A stretch of DNA of 64,000 nucleotides from Crossaster papposus (taxonomy: Eukaryota > Echinodermata > Asteroidea > Velatida > Solasteridae). Below are positions 11,901 through 26,900 of the stretch, one piece after another. The translations under genes were made by a program, and so were the position numbers. Location: positions 1,550,001-1,614,000 of the forward strand of contig JBAIAA010000441.1 of NCBI GenBank assembly GCA_037893245.1. Direction: 5' to 3'. Each line of letters starts with the position of its first letter. Within the stretch, counting starts at the first letter, position 1. A model generated the notes under the pieces. That model saw nothing but the letters and a program-made list of their open reading frames with translations. It was not told the DNA's origin and ran no database searches.

Positions 11901-14900
11901 CTATACCAATGAGTCCGGATTTTATAAAATATGAAATTCGTGCTAAATTAAAACCAGACGTCAAAATATTGGGCAAATGTCCTCCAGGCGATCAGGGTAT
12001 CACTGGGGTTGCACTGGCTCCCTGTTGAACAAAAAGTCAAACACAAACATTGTCTGTTCATTTACAAAATACTGAATGCAATGGCTCCAGTGTATTTATC
12101 CGATGCTATCGAGATCTATTACTCCCGGTCGAAGTGGTCTTCGTTCCTCGCAACCATGACCGGAGCACCGAAATTATACAACAGCTTGCCTGAGACTGTG
12201 CAATCCTCAAGCAGCACACAGATATTTAGGCAAAAGCTAAAGACCTTTTTATTTAGAGAGCCCTTTTGAGCTTAAACTTCTTTGTTCATGATACATATAT
12301 CAATGTGCAACATTAAAACTCGCATCATGTATTTGCTATATTCTGCTTGCGGACAGTTACAGTTTTAGTTGTGTATGCAAAAGCGCCATGAGCGCTCAAC
12401 TCATCCTACCACTGTATCGTTTGTGCACGTAATGTTTTCGAAAGTTCTAATGACGAGAACAGTCGACAAGTGTAAGTGTAGATCAGTGTATGCTATTTTA
12501 TTTTCGTAATAGTATATATTTATTGAGACGTTAGATGAAGACAAAGTTTTGAATCCTGTGCCATTTTCTTGGTTTTTATTCCCTTTATACACAAAATTAA
12601 ACTGTATCAATTAATGTTTGTCTAACATTTCTGTTTTGTTTCTTTACAGAGCTCATCACGCATGCGTAATAGGGTAAGTGTACATTCGATTCGCCTTTAC
12701 TGTTTAACTTCATAGTGTTTATTTCACGGTTTTCTCCATATCTGGTCGATATACTGTCATCAGTGTATATGCGATTTTATTTCGTTAGTTTAACTCTGCC
12801 TGAAAACCATTGGCTCCATATAAACTCTTACATTGTTGAAGTCAATTGCAGGGCTGTAATATTAATTCTTTTGGCCCAATGTCGTGCAAGACCAAACTCC
12901 AAATTAAACTACAGTGTTAATACATTTTACCGAAATGTCCAGTACACTCATGGATCCCCTGTCTTGTAGAACGATTATAGAATGTATTGAAACGAATGGT
13001 AATTATTTCAACCTGTCAACCTGCTTTAAAGTTTCCACCGAAACATTTCCATGCTGCACGAAAACATATTTACCATAAAACATATTTAGTTTGTTTTTAC
13101 TACGTATGACTTACTTTCGATTCCCTTACATTGAAATTGAATGAGCTGAAAACGAACTCAATGTGTTTTTTCAGATATTTTGTTCCTTTTACTCACGATA
13201 ATATGGGATGACCCTCCCTCTCTGACTATAGGAAGCCTGTGGTGAGCGTGCGTGTGTATGTATGGGCGTCCGGGGCCGAATTTGTATCCCAGTCCGCCCC
13301 TGTTGAGGTCCTTTTGCGTACACTAAGAGTAAATAGAATCCACCATCTAATTGTATGATCAATACTCGAATAAAGATAATTTATGTGTCGTTGATTGCAA
13401 GTTGCCACCCATGTTTTGTTGTGTTCGTTCAGTCGTATTATTATTATTAAGGTATTATTTTGTCCACTCTTGTCAAATACGTTTTCTTACTATTCTTTAA
13501 TTTTGTTTTCTGTTCGCAGCATAACATTTGTTTTGAGTGTATCAATGTAGTTGATATACTGAGATTCAAAATAACCACAGACTCAGTGAAAATGCTACCA
13601 ACATCCAACAAATGTCGCTGGGTCAAAATGATGGAGCTTATCTTGATATGACTGTTTACACACAATGTCTCTGGCGATTAGGAGTTTTCTGTTTAGAATC
13701 ATTCCCTCATCTGTTTTATTGAAGTATCAGTTGAAAATGTGAGATGAATACAAAGTGTTCAATTATAAGCCATTTTCTTGATATTTCGTTTCTATATACT
13801 CACAATTAAAGTTTATCAAATAATGTTATTCTCATATCTCTTTTATTTCTTTACAGTCCGTACACTCGTCGTACCCGGTAAATGTACATTCGATTCTCCT
13901 TCATTTTTAACTTCGGAGTTCATATAAGTTTATTTCACGGTTTCGCCATAATCTGGTCGATATTCTGTCACCAATTATGGCACTTACATAATTCCCAAAT
14001 TCAGAAGAATTTTTTCCTGTCAGGAAAAGACATAGTTGGTTCGATATAAAATCGCCAATACATGTTAGGAGAGTCTGGGTGCCTTTTTAAGATGCCAAGT
14101 ACACCCCTGGATCCTGTCTTATAGAACGACTATAGAGTACATTAAAACGAATGGTAATTAATTCACTGTCAACCTGCTTTAAAATTGCAACCGAAACATT
14201 TCCATGCTGCACAAAAACCTAACATATTTACCGGGAAAAGTCTCTGAAAAGTGGCCGAACGATCTTAATTGTTTTCATAACTTTGTGCCATGCCATGTTT
14301 GAGTTCTTGTTGCATACAGATATTATTGAATATAGAACCAACTATGTAATACTATTATGATCAATACACGATCAATGATTTTGTCAGGAAACCAGACTAG
14401 CTGCCTTGTTTGTAACTAAAAACTATTGTTTCTTTTCCTGTCTTTGATAGTTTGTTTTTACTCATAGAGGTTCAGCTACGTATGACTTACTTTCCATTCT
14501 CTTATATACTGAAATTGAATGGGCTGAATACGAACCCAATGTGCTTTTTCTGATATTTTGTTCCTTTTACTCACGATAATATTGGGCTGGCCCTCCCTCT
14601 CATAAATCACCCGATTGCAAGCGAAAGGAAGAAAGTGTAACTTTAAAAAGAAAAAAACTTAACATCCTGAGCCAGAAACATATATTTACAAAGAAAAGCA
14701 AGTCCAGTCAAATTTCCTTCAACAACAAAACTTCTGAGTATTACTGTTTCCCCAAGCCTTGCTTCACTCAATCTCAATGTTTTCGTGATTTTATTACACG
14801 GCGGAGTTTTGCGTTTTTCTTGGAGGACGATTTTACAGGTTGAACGTCTTTATACAATTATGTCATTGGAATAAAAACAATCCAGAGGAAAGGAGGAAAT

Positions 14901-17900
14901 ATCCAGGAGAAAACGTTGAAACTTTGTAATAATATATCCATTGAGACGTAAGATGAAGACAAAGTGTTGAATCCTGTGCCATTTTCTAGGGTTTTATTCC
15001 CTGTATACACACAATTAAACGTTATCAATGAGTGCTTTTCTAACATTTCTGTTTTGTTTCTTTACATGGCTCATCACGCAAGATTGAACAGGTAAGTGTA
15101 CATTCGATTCGCCTTTACTGTTTAACTTCAGAGTTCATAGAAGTATATTTTACGGTTTTGCCATATCTGGTCGATATACTGTCATCAGTGTATATGCGAT
15201 TTTTCTTCGTTATTTTAACTCTGCCTGAAAATCATTGGTTTCATATAAACTCTTACATTGTTGAAGTCAATTGCAGGGCTGCAATATTATATCTTTTGAC
15301 TTTATGGCATGCAAGACCAAACTCCACTTTAAACTACAGTGTTAATCAATGTTACCGTGTCAAGTACACTCAAGTACACTCAAGTACAAGTACAAATACA
15401 CTCATGGACCTGGTCTTGTAAAACGATTATAGAATGCATAAAAACGAATGGTAATTATTTCACTGTCAACCTGCTTTAAAGTTGCAACCGAATCGTTTCC
15501 ATGCTGCAAAAAAAAACATTTTTACCGGGGAAAAGAGTCTGAAGAGTGGCAGAACGATCTTCATTTTTTAACGACTTTGTGCCATGCCATGTTTGAGTTC
15601 TTGTTGCACACAGATATTATTGAATATAGAACCAACTATGTAATACTATTATGATCAACACACGATCAATTATTTTGTCAGGAAACCAGACTAGCTGCCT
15701 TGTTTGTAACTAAAAACTAGTGTTTCTTTCCCTGTCTTTGATAGTTTGTTTTTACTCATAGAGCTTCAGCTACGTGTGACTTACATTCCATTTCCTTCTA
15801 CTGAAATTGAATGGGCTGAAAACGAACCCAATGTGCTTTTTCCGATATTTTGTCCCTTTTACTCACGATAATATGGGCTGGCCTTCCCTTTCATAAATCA
15901 CCCAACTGCACGCGAAGGGAAAAAAGTGTAACTTTAAAAAGGAAAGAAGTTAACATCCTGAGCCAGAAATAGATATTTACAAAGAAAAGCAAGTCAAGTC
16001 AAATTTCATTTAACAACAGCAAAACTTCTGAGTATTATTGTTTCCCCAAGCCTTGCTTCACTCAATCTTTATGTTTTCGTGATTTCATTACACGACGGAG
16101 TTTTGCGGTTTTTTTTTTTTTTTTTTGGGGGGGGGGGGATTTTACAGGTTCAACTACTTTTTACAATTATGTCATTGGAATTAAACAAAATTAATCCATA
16201 GGAAAAGAGAAAATATCCAGAAGAAAACGTTGAAACTTTGTAATAATATATCCATTGAGACGTAAGATGAAGACAAAGTGCCATTGTCTTGGTTTGTATT
16301 CCCTTTATACACACTATTACATTTTATCAATGAATGTTTTTCTAACATCTCTGTTGTTTCTTTACATGTTTTATTCGCCAAAGAGGAGCATGCAGGTAAG
16401 TGTACATTCGACTCGCCTTCACTGTTTAACTTCGAAGTTCAAGATATTTCACGGTTTTTCCATCTGGTCGATATACTGTCATCAGTGTATATGCGATTTT
16501 TCTTACTAGTTAGTGTAACTCTGCCTGAAAATCATTGGTTTCATATAAACTCTTACATTGTTGAAGTCAATTGCAGGGCTGCAATATTATATCTTTTGAC
16601 TTAATGTCGTGCAAGACCAAACTCCACTTTAAACAACAGTGTTATTCAATTTTACCAAAATATTGGTGAAATTGTATAAAAAATGTTTTAAAATTAGTAT
16701 TACTGTTCCCTCAAGACTTGCTTCACTCAATCTTTCTGTTTTCGTGATTTCATTACACGGCAGAGTTTTGCGTTTTTCTTGGAGGGCGATTTTACAGATT
16801 CAACTCCTTTATACAATTATGTCATTGGAATTATTAAAAAATTCAGAGGAAAGGAGGAAATATCCAGAAGAAAACGTTGAAACTTCGTAATAGTATATAT
16901 TTATTGAGACGTAAGATGAAGACAAAGTTTTGAATCCTGTGCCATTTTCTTGGTTTTCCCTTAATACACACTATTACACTTTATCAATGAATGCTTTTCT
17001 AACATTTCTGTTTTGTTTCTTTACATGGCTCATCAGTCACATATGCATGCATGGGTAAGTGTAAATTCGATTCGCCTTTACTGTTTAACTTCAGAGTTCA
17101 TATAAGTATATTTCACGGTTTTGCCATATCTGGTCGATATACTGTCATCAGTGTATATGCGATTTTTCTTAGTTAGTTTAACTCTGCCTGAAAATCATTG
17201 GTTCCATATAAACCCTTACATTGTTGAAGTCAATTGCAGGGCTGCAATATTATATCTTTTGACTTAATGTCGTGCAAGACCAAACTCCACTTTAAACTAC
17301 AGTGTTAATCAATGTTACCGAAATGTCAAGTACACTCATGGATCCCGTCTTGTAGAACGATTATAGAATGCATACAAACGAATGGTAATTATTTCACTGA
17401 TGTCAACCTGCTTTAAAATTGTAACCGAAGCATTCATAACTCACCCAATTGCAAGCGAAAGGAAGAAAGTGTAACTTTATAAAGGAAAGAAGTTAACCTC
17501 CCGAGCCAGAAATAGATATTTACAAAGAAAAGCAAGTCCAGTCAAATTTTCTTCAACAACAACAAAACTTCTGAGTATTATTGTTTCCCCTAGCCTTGCT
17601 TCACTTAATCTTTCTGTTTTCGTGATTTCATTACACGGCGGAGTTTTGCGTTTTTCTTGTACTGCAATTTCACAGATTTAACTTCTTTATACAATTATGT
17701 CATTAGAACTATATTAATTTAACAATCCAGAGGAAAGAAGAAAATATCCAGAGGAAAGAAGAAAATATCCAGAAGAAAACGTTGACACTTTGTAATAATA
17801 TATATACGAAGATGAAGACAACGTGTTGAATCCTGTGCCATTTTCCTGGTTTTTATTCCCTTTAAACACACAATTAAACTTTATCAATGAATGTTTAACA

Positions 17901-20900
17901 TCTCTTTTGTTCCTTTACAGGGCCCACTAGACGCGGGGCCATCGGTAAGTGTACATTCGATTCGCCTTCACTGTTTAACTTGGAGTTCATATAAGTTTAT
18001 TTTACGGTTTTTGCCATATCTGGTCGATATACTGTCATCAGTGTAAATGAGATTTCTTTTCGTTTGTTTAAATCTGCCTGAAAATCATTGGTTCCATATA
18101 AACTCTTACATTGTTCAAGTCAATTGCAGGGCTGCAATATTATTTCTTTTGTCTTGATGTCGTACAAGACAACACTCTATTTTAAACTGCAGTGTTAATC
18201 AATTTTACCGAAATGTCAAGTACACGCATGGATCCTGTATAATTATACTATAAGGAATATTTTCCCTCTTGAAATTAGCCTACATGGTCAATTCTGTTTA
18301 CGGGTTAGTAATAATCGTTAGAATGGCAGATAGCCCTACTGCCTGTAGAAGACTGGCTTTTGGAATAGTTATTGGAACACTGTGGTGGTAGTCCACTATC
18401 AAGTGATATGCAATTGCGTATCACCATAGGCTACGTACAAGAAGTATTAGCTAACCAGACGTGTTGTCAAGACGACTGTTTTCTTTGAGAGGCTGATGTC
18501 ATATGAAAATCAGACTCTTATGGAAATCAGACCTTTTTTTCTATTATTGGTTAAACCCTCTCACGTGACACATCACGCTCCTAATTATCTCTCCTTAATC
18601 ATGCGCAATACTACCAATGAGTCTGGATTTCATGGAGTCTGAAATTCATGCTACCCCGGATTTGCAAAAAGGAACGACTCTGTGTATTGAAAGGAAGGTA
18701 TATATGGCATGTTGGTACCTAAAATAGCTTATCTCAAAGTTGTTGTCGTAAATAATTCCAACGATTGTGGCTTGATCATCGACGTATCGATTACAAAAAC
18801 AGCACAATTGTTAATATTATCATTATAAAGCTCTCATATAAACACAAATATATTGCCTATTTGAGAGCTCAGTTGGTAGAGCACCGTAACTTCAATTCGG
18901 AGGTTACAGGTCTAAACCCCGTTCCAGTCAATTTCTTTGGTGCACGTTTAAGAATGAACAAAAAACACCACATTTTGCAGTTCCTCGTTTTTGTTTTCAG
19001 GAAACGAGCTTTGCTATAACAGCGGAGAAATCTGTGAATTCACAATCATCTCCAGGTACGTATATCCACGGATAATATTTACCTATATACGCTGTTTGAT
19101 ATGCGTCGAATGTTGGTGGAATCTTCTACAGGATGTCTCTAAAAAAGTATACCAATTTTAAAAGTTGTATTATTGAAAAACTACTGAATATTTTAGAAAA
19201 AGCCAAATGTATGTGAAAAGGGTAGAATGTTCTCTGTCTAATGGTATAAGGTTAATTATGTCATTGCCATGGATGACTAAACAAACAAGACATTTATGAA
19301 ATGTACAGAAATCAGCACTGAAATATTCAGTAGTTTTGCAATAATATGAATTTAAAAATGGGTATACTTTTTTTTAGAGACACCATGTATGTAGTCTGTA
19401 TTACGTTACAATGCAATGTCACAAATTTTTGAGGCAATTGTCAACTTTTTTTACAATGTACGAGGCGAATTTTGAACAGAAGGCCACTTAAATCACTAAC
19501 AGAGTGATTTTACTTAGTGGTTTAATACACTTTTAAAGGGTGGTTCATCATTTATGCAAATGCGAATGCGTTGCGAATTTGACGTCATAATAAACCATTC
19601 GCTGCGAATTTCGACGGTGCTGAAATGTGTTCAACTGGCTTTTTGCGCCAATTATGAACCGGGCTTAACGTACATGCATCATGATTTGTATTACAGACAG
19701 TTCGTCCGCTCTGCCAACTCTCCTGAAAAGGATCCTCGAGGAACACGACCAATTTGCCAAAGGATGCAGCGAAGAGACGCTGAGGAAGAACACCTTCCAG
19801 ATGATGTACATTGCAATCGGTTACTTCGACCATGAGGGTGGGAGCCTGTCCTTGTTCGAGTACAAAGTCCACCTGTACATCCCCCGCCGGGCACTACCCA
19901 AAGGTCGACTGCAGCAGGTGTTCATCTACGTCAACCCCAACGCGCCGACAGTTGACGGGGTCGGTCCGTCGGACTGTGTCCTGTCGCCGATGATCCAGTG
20001 CGGCCCAACAGGTCTGAAGTTTCTGGACAGCGTGGTGCTGTCTTACCCACACTTTGCCCAGGAGGGGAGCGGGTGGAAGTTGAACGTACAGTTGTGCAAT
20101 GACGAAGGAGGCTCGCCAAAATCCTGGAAGACTCTTGATGCAGACGACGACGGCATGCTGGTGTCTACCAAAGACCAGACCGTCGTACTCCTGATGAAGC
20201 ATTTCACAGGGGCAGCTTTAGTTGGCGAACCATCCGAAACCAGCACCAAAATAATGGAGGCAGGAGTGTTTGGGAGTCCCTTTGATCCGTCTGAGAAGCA
20301 CTATCCCTTCCGGATCCACCTCTGGAACGATGAACCAGTTGTAAAACAGGTAAACTCCCTGTTTCTTTGTTTTAAGGGTTGACACTTTTTATCTATAATT
20401 TTGGGGGAACAATGCAAGCGTCGGGACTATTTTGGTATTTTTGTAAATGTAATATCGCCCCAATCAAGGCTAAAAAGCCACTCTAGGCAAAAGGCTACAG
20501 AAAAAAGAAAAACAAATCACGAAAACTAAAAAAAGGAATTGATATTTCTCTTAGCGGTAGGATACACCATTGATAATTGCTTCAAATATCAGGAATGGGT
20601 GAATTTTGGGGGTTGTATTTTGGATGCCGAGAAAAAAGAAAAAAAACATGATTTTTGTTAATAAAATTCAATTTTTCGAAATAATTACAGGATATCTAGC
20701 GCAATAATTTTGCTGGATGCCTGGCATCATTATTTACTTTCAAATAGGCCTAACTACGATATTTCTTAGTAATTTGGTATTAATTGGTTTTCTCAATATG
20801 TGCAAATGGTGTATCTTCCCCAAAAATGCCAAATCATAAGAAGGGGGAAAATAACTACTGGGCAAATTGGTCCAAAGAGAAACAGACCGTGAAAAAAACA

Positions 20901-23900
20901 CGATTAGAGTATCTCTCTGTTCTATATCTCTACACAGCTAAAGTATATAGGTAAGAGGAAGCAGAGAGACTGGGTAAAGGAAAACACACTGACATTATTA
21001 TTCATTCATAAATACATGAGACAATAACCATTCGTATTGGTCAAGAGCTCGACACGTCGGTATGTTTAAACGACCGGTAAAACATGGCCCACAAAGTTGT
21101 TAACGCATTTTCGGTGTTAGATTATATTTGGAGTCCTATGAAGTCTGGTTCATGAACCTTTTATTTGTTGAAGTTTCACACGGCATGCGCAATTTTAGTC
21201 CATATATTAATAGTCCTCAATTACTCTGCAACACACATCACTCCATATCGAGCGTCAGATGGAACGCCCGCATCACAATGACACATACATGAGGTACATA
21301 CCTATATCTGGTTGAACCAAGATGGCGTGTGAGTACTAAAGACTGCGCAATAGTCGTAGCCTTGTTGCCATTTTGTGATTGGACAAATAACGCCGTTCAG
21401 CTAATGCATCAACTGTAAAATTAATAAATGACAAAAATAAATCAATGACAGTGATTGCGAGGTGCCGTTCCGTGTGTCTTTTTAGTTTTCTATATGGTGC
21501 AGCTCTGGATACCGCATATAATGTGTGGAATTAGAAACCATGCAGCGCGCAGTGCGAGCCTGCTGCATGCATGCTGAGCTAGCGCGCTCACTGGAGATAT
21601 GAAAACACCGCATCTCCAGCAAACGAACGTCGTTAATTGTTCAATCACAAAATGGCAACAAGGCTACGACTATTGCGCAGTTACTAAAGTACTAAGGTTG
21701 ACAGTGTTTTTTTTTTAACTCTTCTTTTTTGTTGTTTTGACTTTGTATGAATAGAACAAAATGTGGTTGGCCTGTATTAAATAATTCCATCAGTATAAAA
21801 CCGACTGATGGGATTGAGCATTAACACACCCAGGCCCATACTTGTAACTTAAAACCGAGTTAAATTTGAACATGGAGTAATTCGTAGGCAGCAAATAAAT
21901 ACTGAACATGAGCCTGTAAAGTTTAATTTGCTTTATTTATGCTGCTCAGAAAGTAACGGAGATGGAAAACGAAACTGGCTCCAAGCGGTTGGACGTTTAC
22001 CGATATCTAAAAGTGGGCAGATCAGGAGACGTACAGGCTGAAATCGAGAAAATCAAGCGTGGCTGGGAACAGGAAAACAAGGTAGTATACCAGCAAATCA
22101 GAGTATTATAGTTTCGGCACTTTCCCATGTCCGAAGTATAGCCTATGGCGCCGAGTGAAATTATAAAAACTCGAGGGACTACAATGCGGCAGCGTGCATC
22201 GAGTGCAGGATGGCTGAACATACTAATATCACTCGATCAGGAATAAGCCTATATTGAATATATTGCAATATTTTAAGTGAGGTAACTTTTTAATACAAGC
22301 TTGTTTTTAATTGCTTTTTCCCGTTATTATATCTTTGTCTTTTCACAGGCTTTAATTTGATGCATATAAGTATATTTGTAGACATTTTAAGTTTTACGAA
22401 CGTTAATGCGCATGAAGAGATTTTATGTCCGTTTTTCGACATTCACTTCCGAGCTCTCGATAAAATATCGTGATTTCTCTAACGCCCGAGACTGCCAACT
22501 CCCCGCAATTAGTACAACTTTGCTGTGTACGTCATTATCGAGTACGCTGCGCTGTGACTGTGTTGACGCAAATATCAAATGTTTTTGGCCCACAATGTAT
22601 TATAAAAACTCCAGATATAAATATATAATAGAAACACAAACTGTATGGTTAATCGTTTTTCAATTGAATCACGTAAAATAAAGGATCACAACGTTTATAC
22701 AGCATGTATCGCAATTGGGTTTAAAATTATTCCCGTTTTAAAAGAACACTTAAACAAAATATTTGTTTTCTTCTACAAAATAGAAACAGATAATACCTGT
22801 CGAAAGAATCTGGGAGTTACCAATGGACTCGGTGACCTTCAACCTTGAGCGCCGAAATGTGAACGAGGATCCTTATTGTGAGAGTTTCATATCCCAGTGT
22901 GGCACCGGAACGGAAGTCAAATCAAGCAGAGGAAGCTTTCGATTTACCATTATACCACCAAAGGTACGACTTAAGGGAGAAATCAGATAAAAATTAACAT
23001 GCATTCGGTGTACATTTTTAAAGCTTTTTTTTGAACGGGGCCGTATCGTAAGTCGGACGTCTCATAAGTCCAAAATAATCTCGAAATTATGAGGCGTCGG
23101 ACCTTTGGGGCGTCTGACCTGTGGGGCGTCGGACCTGTAAGCCTTAATATTTAATTGCGGTGAAATGTTGTCGGACCTATGAGGTGTCGGGCTTACGAGC
23201 GGACCCTTTTTGAATGCTTCCATTATGTTCCTATACTTCTTTCTATATTAGGCACTTTACTTCGCAATTCAGCTTCTCAGCGTTTAGCTCCCATTACAAT
23301 ATGGTTTTAGTCCACATGACACTTGCATTATAATGCTTGATTGTGTACACCTACTTTGGCTTATGAACAATTAAGTCTGAAAGTGTAAAATGTGCTGAAA
23401 AAAGGTATTATTTTATCAATTTTTTTCACAAAACAGAACAGATCGACACAACAGTCAAGCAAGCAGCGTCTGTGCAACATTTGCCAAAAGGTAAGTTTAA
23501 CAGATTGGAGAGATATTGACTTGTGGCAAAATGGCTTCGACCTCGTTATGTCCTAGTCACATTTACGCCGATTGTAGGAAATGCGCCCGCCGGCGAGCTT
23601 CTTGTATAACATCGCACCGGGAAATCGGGGAAATCTTACATGCCGCACGGGCTGCCGCCAACTTTTAACGCACAGTTATAATTTTCCGATGGCCGACAGA
23701 CTTTTTTTCGACCCAACTCATCGCATATTAACCGCACGGGACCCGTAAGGGAGCCGTCCAATAGCCTAACGGTCATCCCAAATTAAGAGATCAGGAAAGG
23801 CTCGGGGGCCACCTGGACCGTACGGTGTCCGGGGGTCCTCGTACGGGATACGTCCGGCCTCGTCTCGTTCACCTGGCGGGCTCCGCCCTGGCGAAAAACA

Positions 23901-26900
23901 TCGACTGGGTGCCTCAAGGCCTCCGTACCGTGCCTGGACGATGTTCGTAGGGCCACCCTCACCGCCCGGCGCCGAGGGTTATGCACGACTCTGCCTGGCA
24001 GTAGGGGTTGTTGCAGCGTAATCAAAGAGACAACTTCATGTGTTTTGCTTCCCAATAATCCCGGCTTATCTCTCTGGTAGACATAATGGATGTATTCAGG
24101 TAAAGTTGATATCAAAGTTGTGGTTTCTATATTGTACACCATGCTGGCTCTCTATAGTTAATCTGGATGACCGCTTGCACATACAAATATTCATGACGTA
24201 GGCTCATACTTTTTAAAATGCTCAGACACTGGACAACTGCCGGTACCCCGCCGGTACCCCGCCGGTTACCCCGCCGGTTACCAGCCGGTTGGATAGGTAC
24301 GTCTTTCTTTACAGTACATAAAGGAATTCGGAAGTCTGATAAACGTAAATATTAAGTTTAATGAGCAGAAGCACCCAACCTCGTCCCCATTATTTTCAAC
24401 CTTGTTTCCAATAGTAATTGGAAACTGTTGTCCATTATCTTGATTCGAAACAACAACGGCGCGCCGTTGATATTTTGACAACGATGCGCGCACACGAATT
24501 TGAATATGCGATGTCAATTATCACGTTCTCTTCACTTCAAAACAATCCCCACTTGTCCAGTTTGCTTTTAGATTAATTATTTAATGTGATAATGAATACT
24601 GGCTGATCTCACGCGCGACGAACTAAGTATGTTTACTACAATCACTAATTTAAAAAAAAACAGGCACCCGACTTTACCTAACTTGCATGCAGATCCAAAC
24701 CATCTTTCGAATAACAGGGTGAGAAACCAGGGCCCAATTAAACGGAATTGCTAAGCACACAAATTTGCCGAGCACCAACAAGTCTTGCTCCGAAAAAACA
24801 GGTTACCAGCCAAAACTCTACGTGCTTTTTATGCTAAGCAAAAATAAGCTGACTACCAGTCACAAACAACATGCCTTACCGGAACATTTGGTTGGTCACC
24901 CTGTTTTTGCCAAAGAAGAATGTTCACCATGCTGATCAATTTTGTTTTGCTTATTAGCAGCTTCATGAAATTGGCCCCAGGTTTAGATATCATTATTTTG
25001 TGACTATTTAGTATACACTTACATCAAAATTCTCTGTTGTCCATAGCAATTTTCTAGGGAAAGGAATATCAGTTTTTAGAAGGGTTTAAGACAAACTATC
25101 TTCCGTTTGTACACAAGTTGTATTTGTATTACGGTAAAAGATAAACCTTTGCAATGCATACTTGTTTTTGCATAGCTATCGATCATGTTTATTGATACAA
25201 CTGGACTGGACTTCTTAGATCCTAAACTTATTTATTTTGTTTTGTTTCCAGGATGAAGCCCCCGAATTCTGCGCTTCCTGTAAGGTGAATTAAGTCAGAC
25301 ATTTTGTTTCAGACGGTTTTGTCACCTTTCGCTAAATATCTTTTGTTTTTCTCCTAATTATCTCTGCTACATTGTTCTATAACAAATCGAATCTGTTTTC
25401 CTGAATTTGATACATTCTTGATAGTCTTAGACATACCTAGAAGCAACAAAACACTGTAAACCCACCGAACGTGAGCCCTTAAACGCGTGACAATTATGTA
25501 TAAACTGTTGCAAAAGGCGTTTATTTATGAGCTCAAAAGTTAAACCCCTTTATAGTGTATATGTGACCCAGCACGAGTAAACGAGACACTTTGAGGCAAA
25601 AATGAAAATTGAGATTTTGATTTTATCATTTAAAGCTAAACAAGCTTTAAATGATGAAATCAAAATCTCAATTTTCATTTTTGCCGCAAAGTGTCTCATT
25701 TACTCGTGTTGGGTCACATAAATGTACTGATAACGTATGTTGATTGATTATATTTTTAGGGGAAGATAAAGTATTCTCAAGTTCGCAAGGATCCACAGTC
25801 TTCGGATGGTGATTATGGAGGCTTGTCAGAGGAGATGGAGGGCGCTCTCTGTCGACAACCAAACACGACCGGAGCGTTGGCGGAGCTAGCAGGTGTCGAC
25901 CACAACTCCATAAAAACGGAGGATTCCGTAAAGATCTTCTTTGCACGTGAAAGGGCGCAAGGCCTCGAAGACAGGACATCCATAAAGCGTCTGCTGGATT
26001 CGTCTCCTGAAATCGCCAAGCCCATTTCGAAGAAACTTCGAGTGACAGGTATATAGACAAAAATATCGGGTGAAAATGACATTTCTCCGACTCACTTTAT
26101 GGGTTATTTTTTAAATCTGGGAAAACGTCAAATTTTGACCTAGACAAAATTAGTGTCAGGGAAAATAAAAGCCTATAGTTATTGGTTCACCGGAATAACA
26201 ACATACAATATTGTTTCATATGTTGTATACAAGACTAATTATTGTTTTATTTGCTCTTGCTCTAGAAACTTTGCCCGAAGGGGGTTCCATATCGACGGAT
26301 AGGCTAACCGTGAGTATTATGCTTGACAGTTTCAACTGGTCAATATAAAAAGGAAACGTACATGTACAACGTTTCATTTCGGTCAATCATTGCGGACGGA
26401 CAATGATCTGTTACGATGATTGTTTTTTGCTCTTTTATGTAATCTGTCTCTTTTCTTGTTTCCAGGTCTCTTTAGCTTTATGATTTGTTTTCTTTTCAGT
26501 CGGAAATTGCTGACGAGAAATGTTTCCGTGGACTTGAAGAGAAATTGGGAAAGGAGTGGCAGCCACTGGCCACAGAGTTAGGCTTCACTCCGGAGGACCT
26601 GTACAAGATAACAGAGAACAACCAACATAACATTGGTGAACAGATATTTCAAATGCTTGTGAAGTGGAGGCAGCGATGTGGACAGTTGGATGGAAGCATC
26701 TTAGCTGGAGCTTTAACAAAGGTTGGGCTACATAATCTGGCACAGCAGTTCGAAGGTGAGATTTCTATTATCCGGCGAATACCTAGTTTTTGTATATATA
26801 TATTTAATCACCTTTATTCTGGTAAGGAAACCAACAAGGATCCCTAAAAACTGAAGCGCCGTTACGCACTCTAAAGATTTCTTCAGGCTTTCGAGTTGTA

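Larger units (their letters stand above)
7440..18240 (+). repeat. Array of microexon-bearing intronic modules in gene 1
   Basis: Related blocks repeat through the intron. Each contains gccattttcttggttttta-like text, a tttatcaatgaatg block, a polypyrimidine tract ending tttctttaca, a short variable segment, and a donor block gtaagtgtacattcgattcg. Downstream come tggtcgatatactgtc and ggctgcaatatt blocks. Donor blocks start at 8354, 9168, 12674, 13878, 15092, 16396, 17055 and 17945. Other shared filler includes caggaaaccagactagctgc. Confidence 0.85.

Noticed and set aside
13519..13651. Extra exon after the acceptor-like ttctgttcgcag (also 61688)
   Set aside because: The acceptor-like site is conserved but no donor follows at a coding distance, and the frame is not supported.
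18859..18934. Functional tRNA-Glu (TTC loop)
   Set aside because: No paired acceptor stem and a degenerate B-box.
25668..26060. 130-codon minus-strand frame
   Set aside because: Shadow of the phase-matched linker exon 25760-26048 and of the foldback element; no domain.
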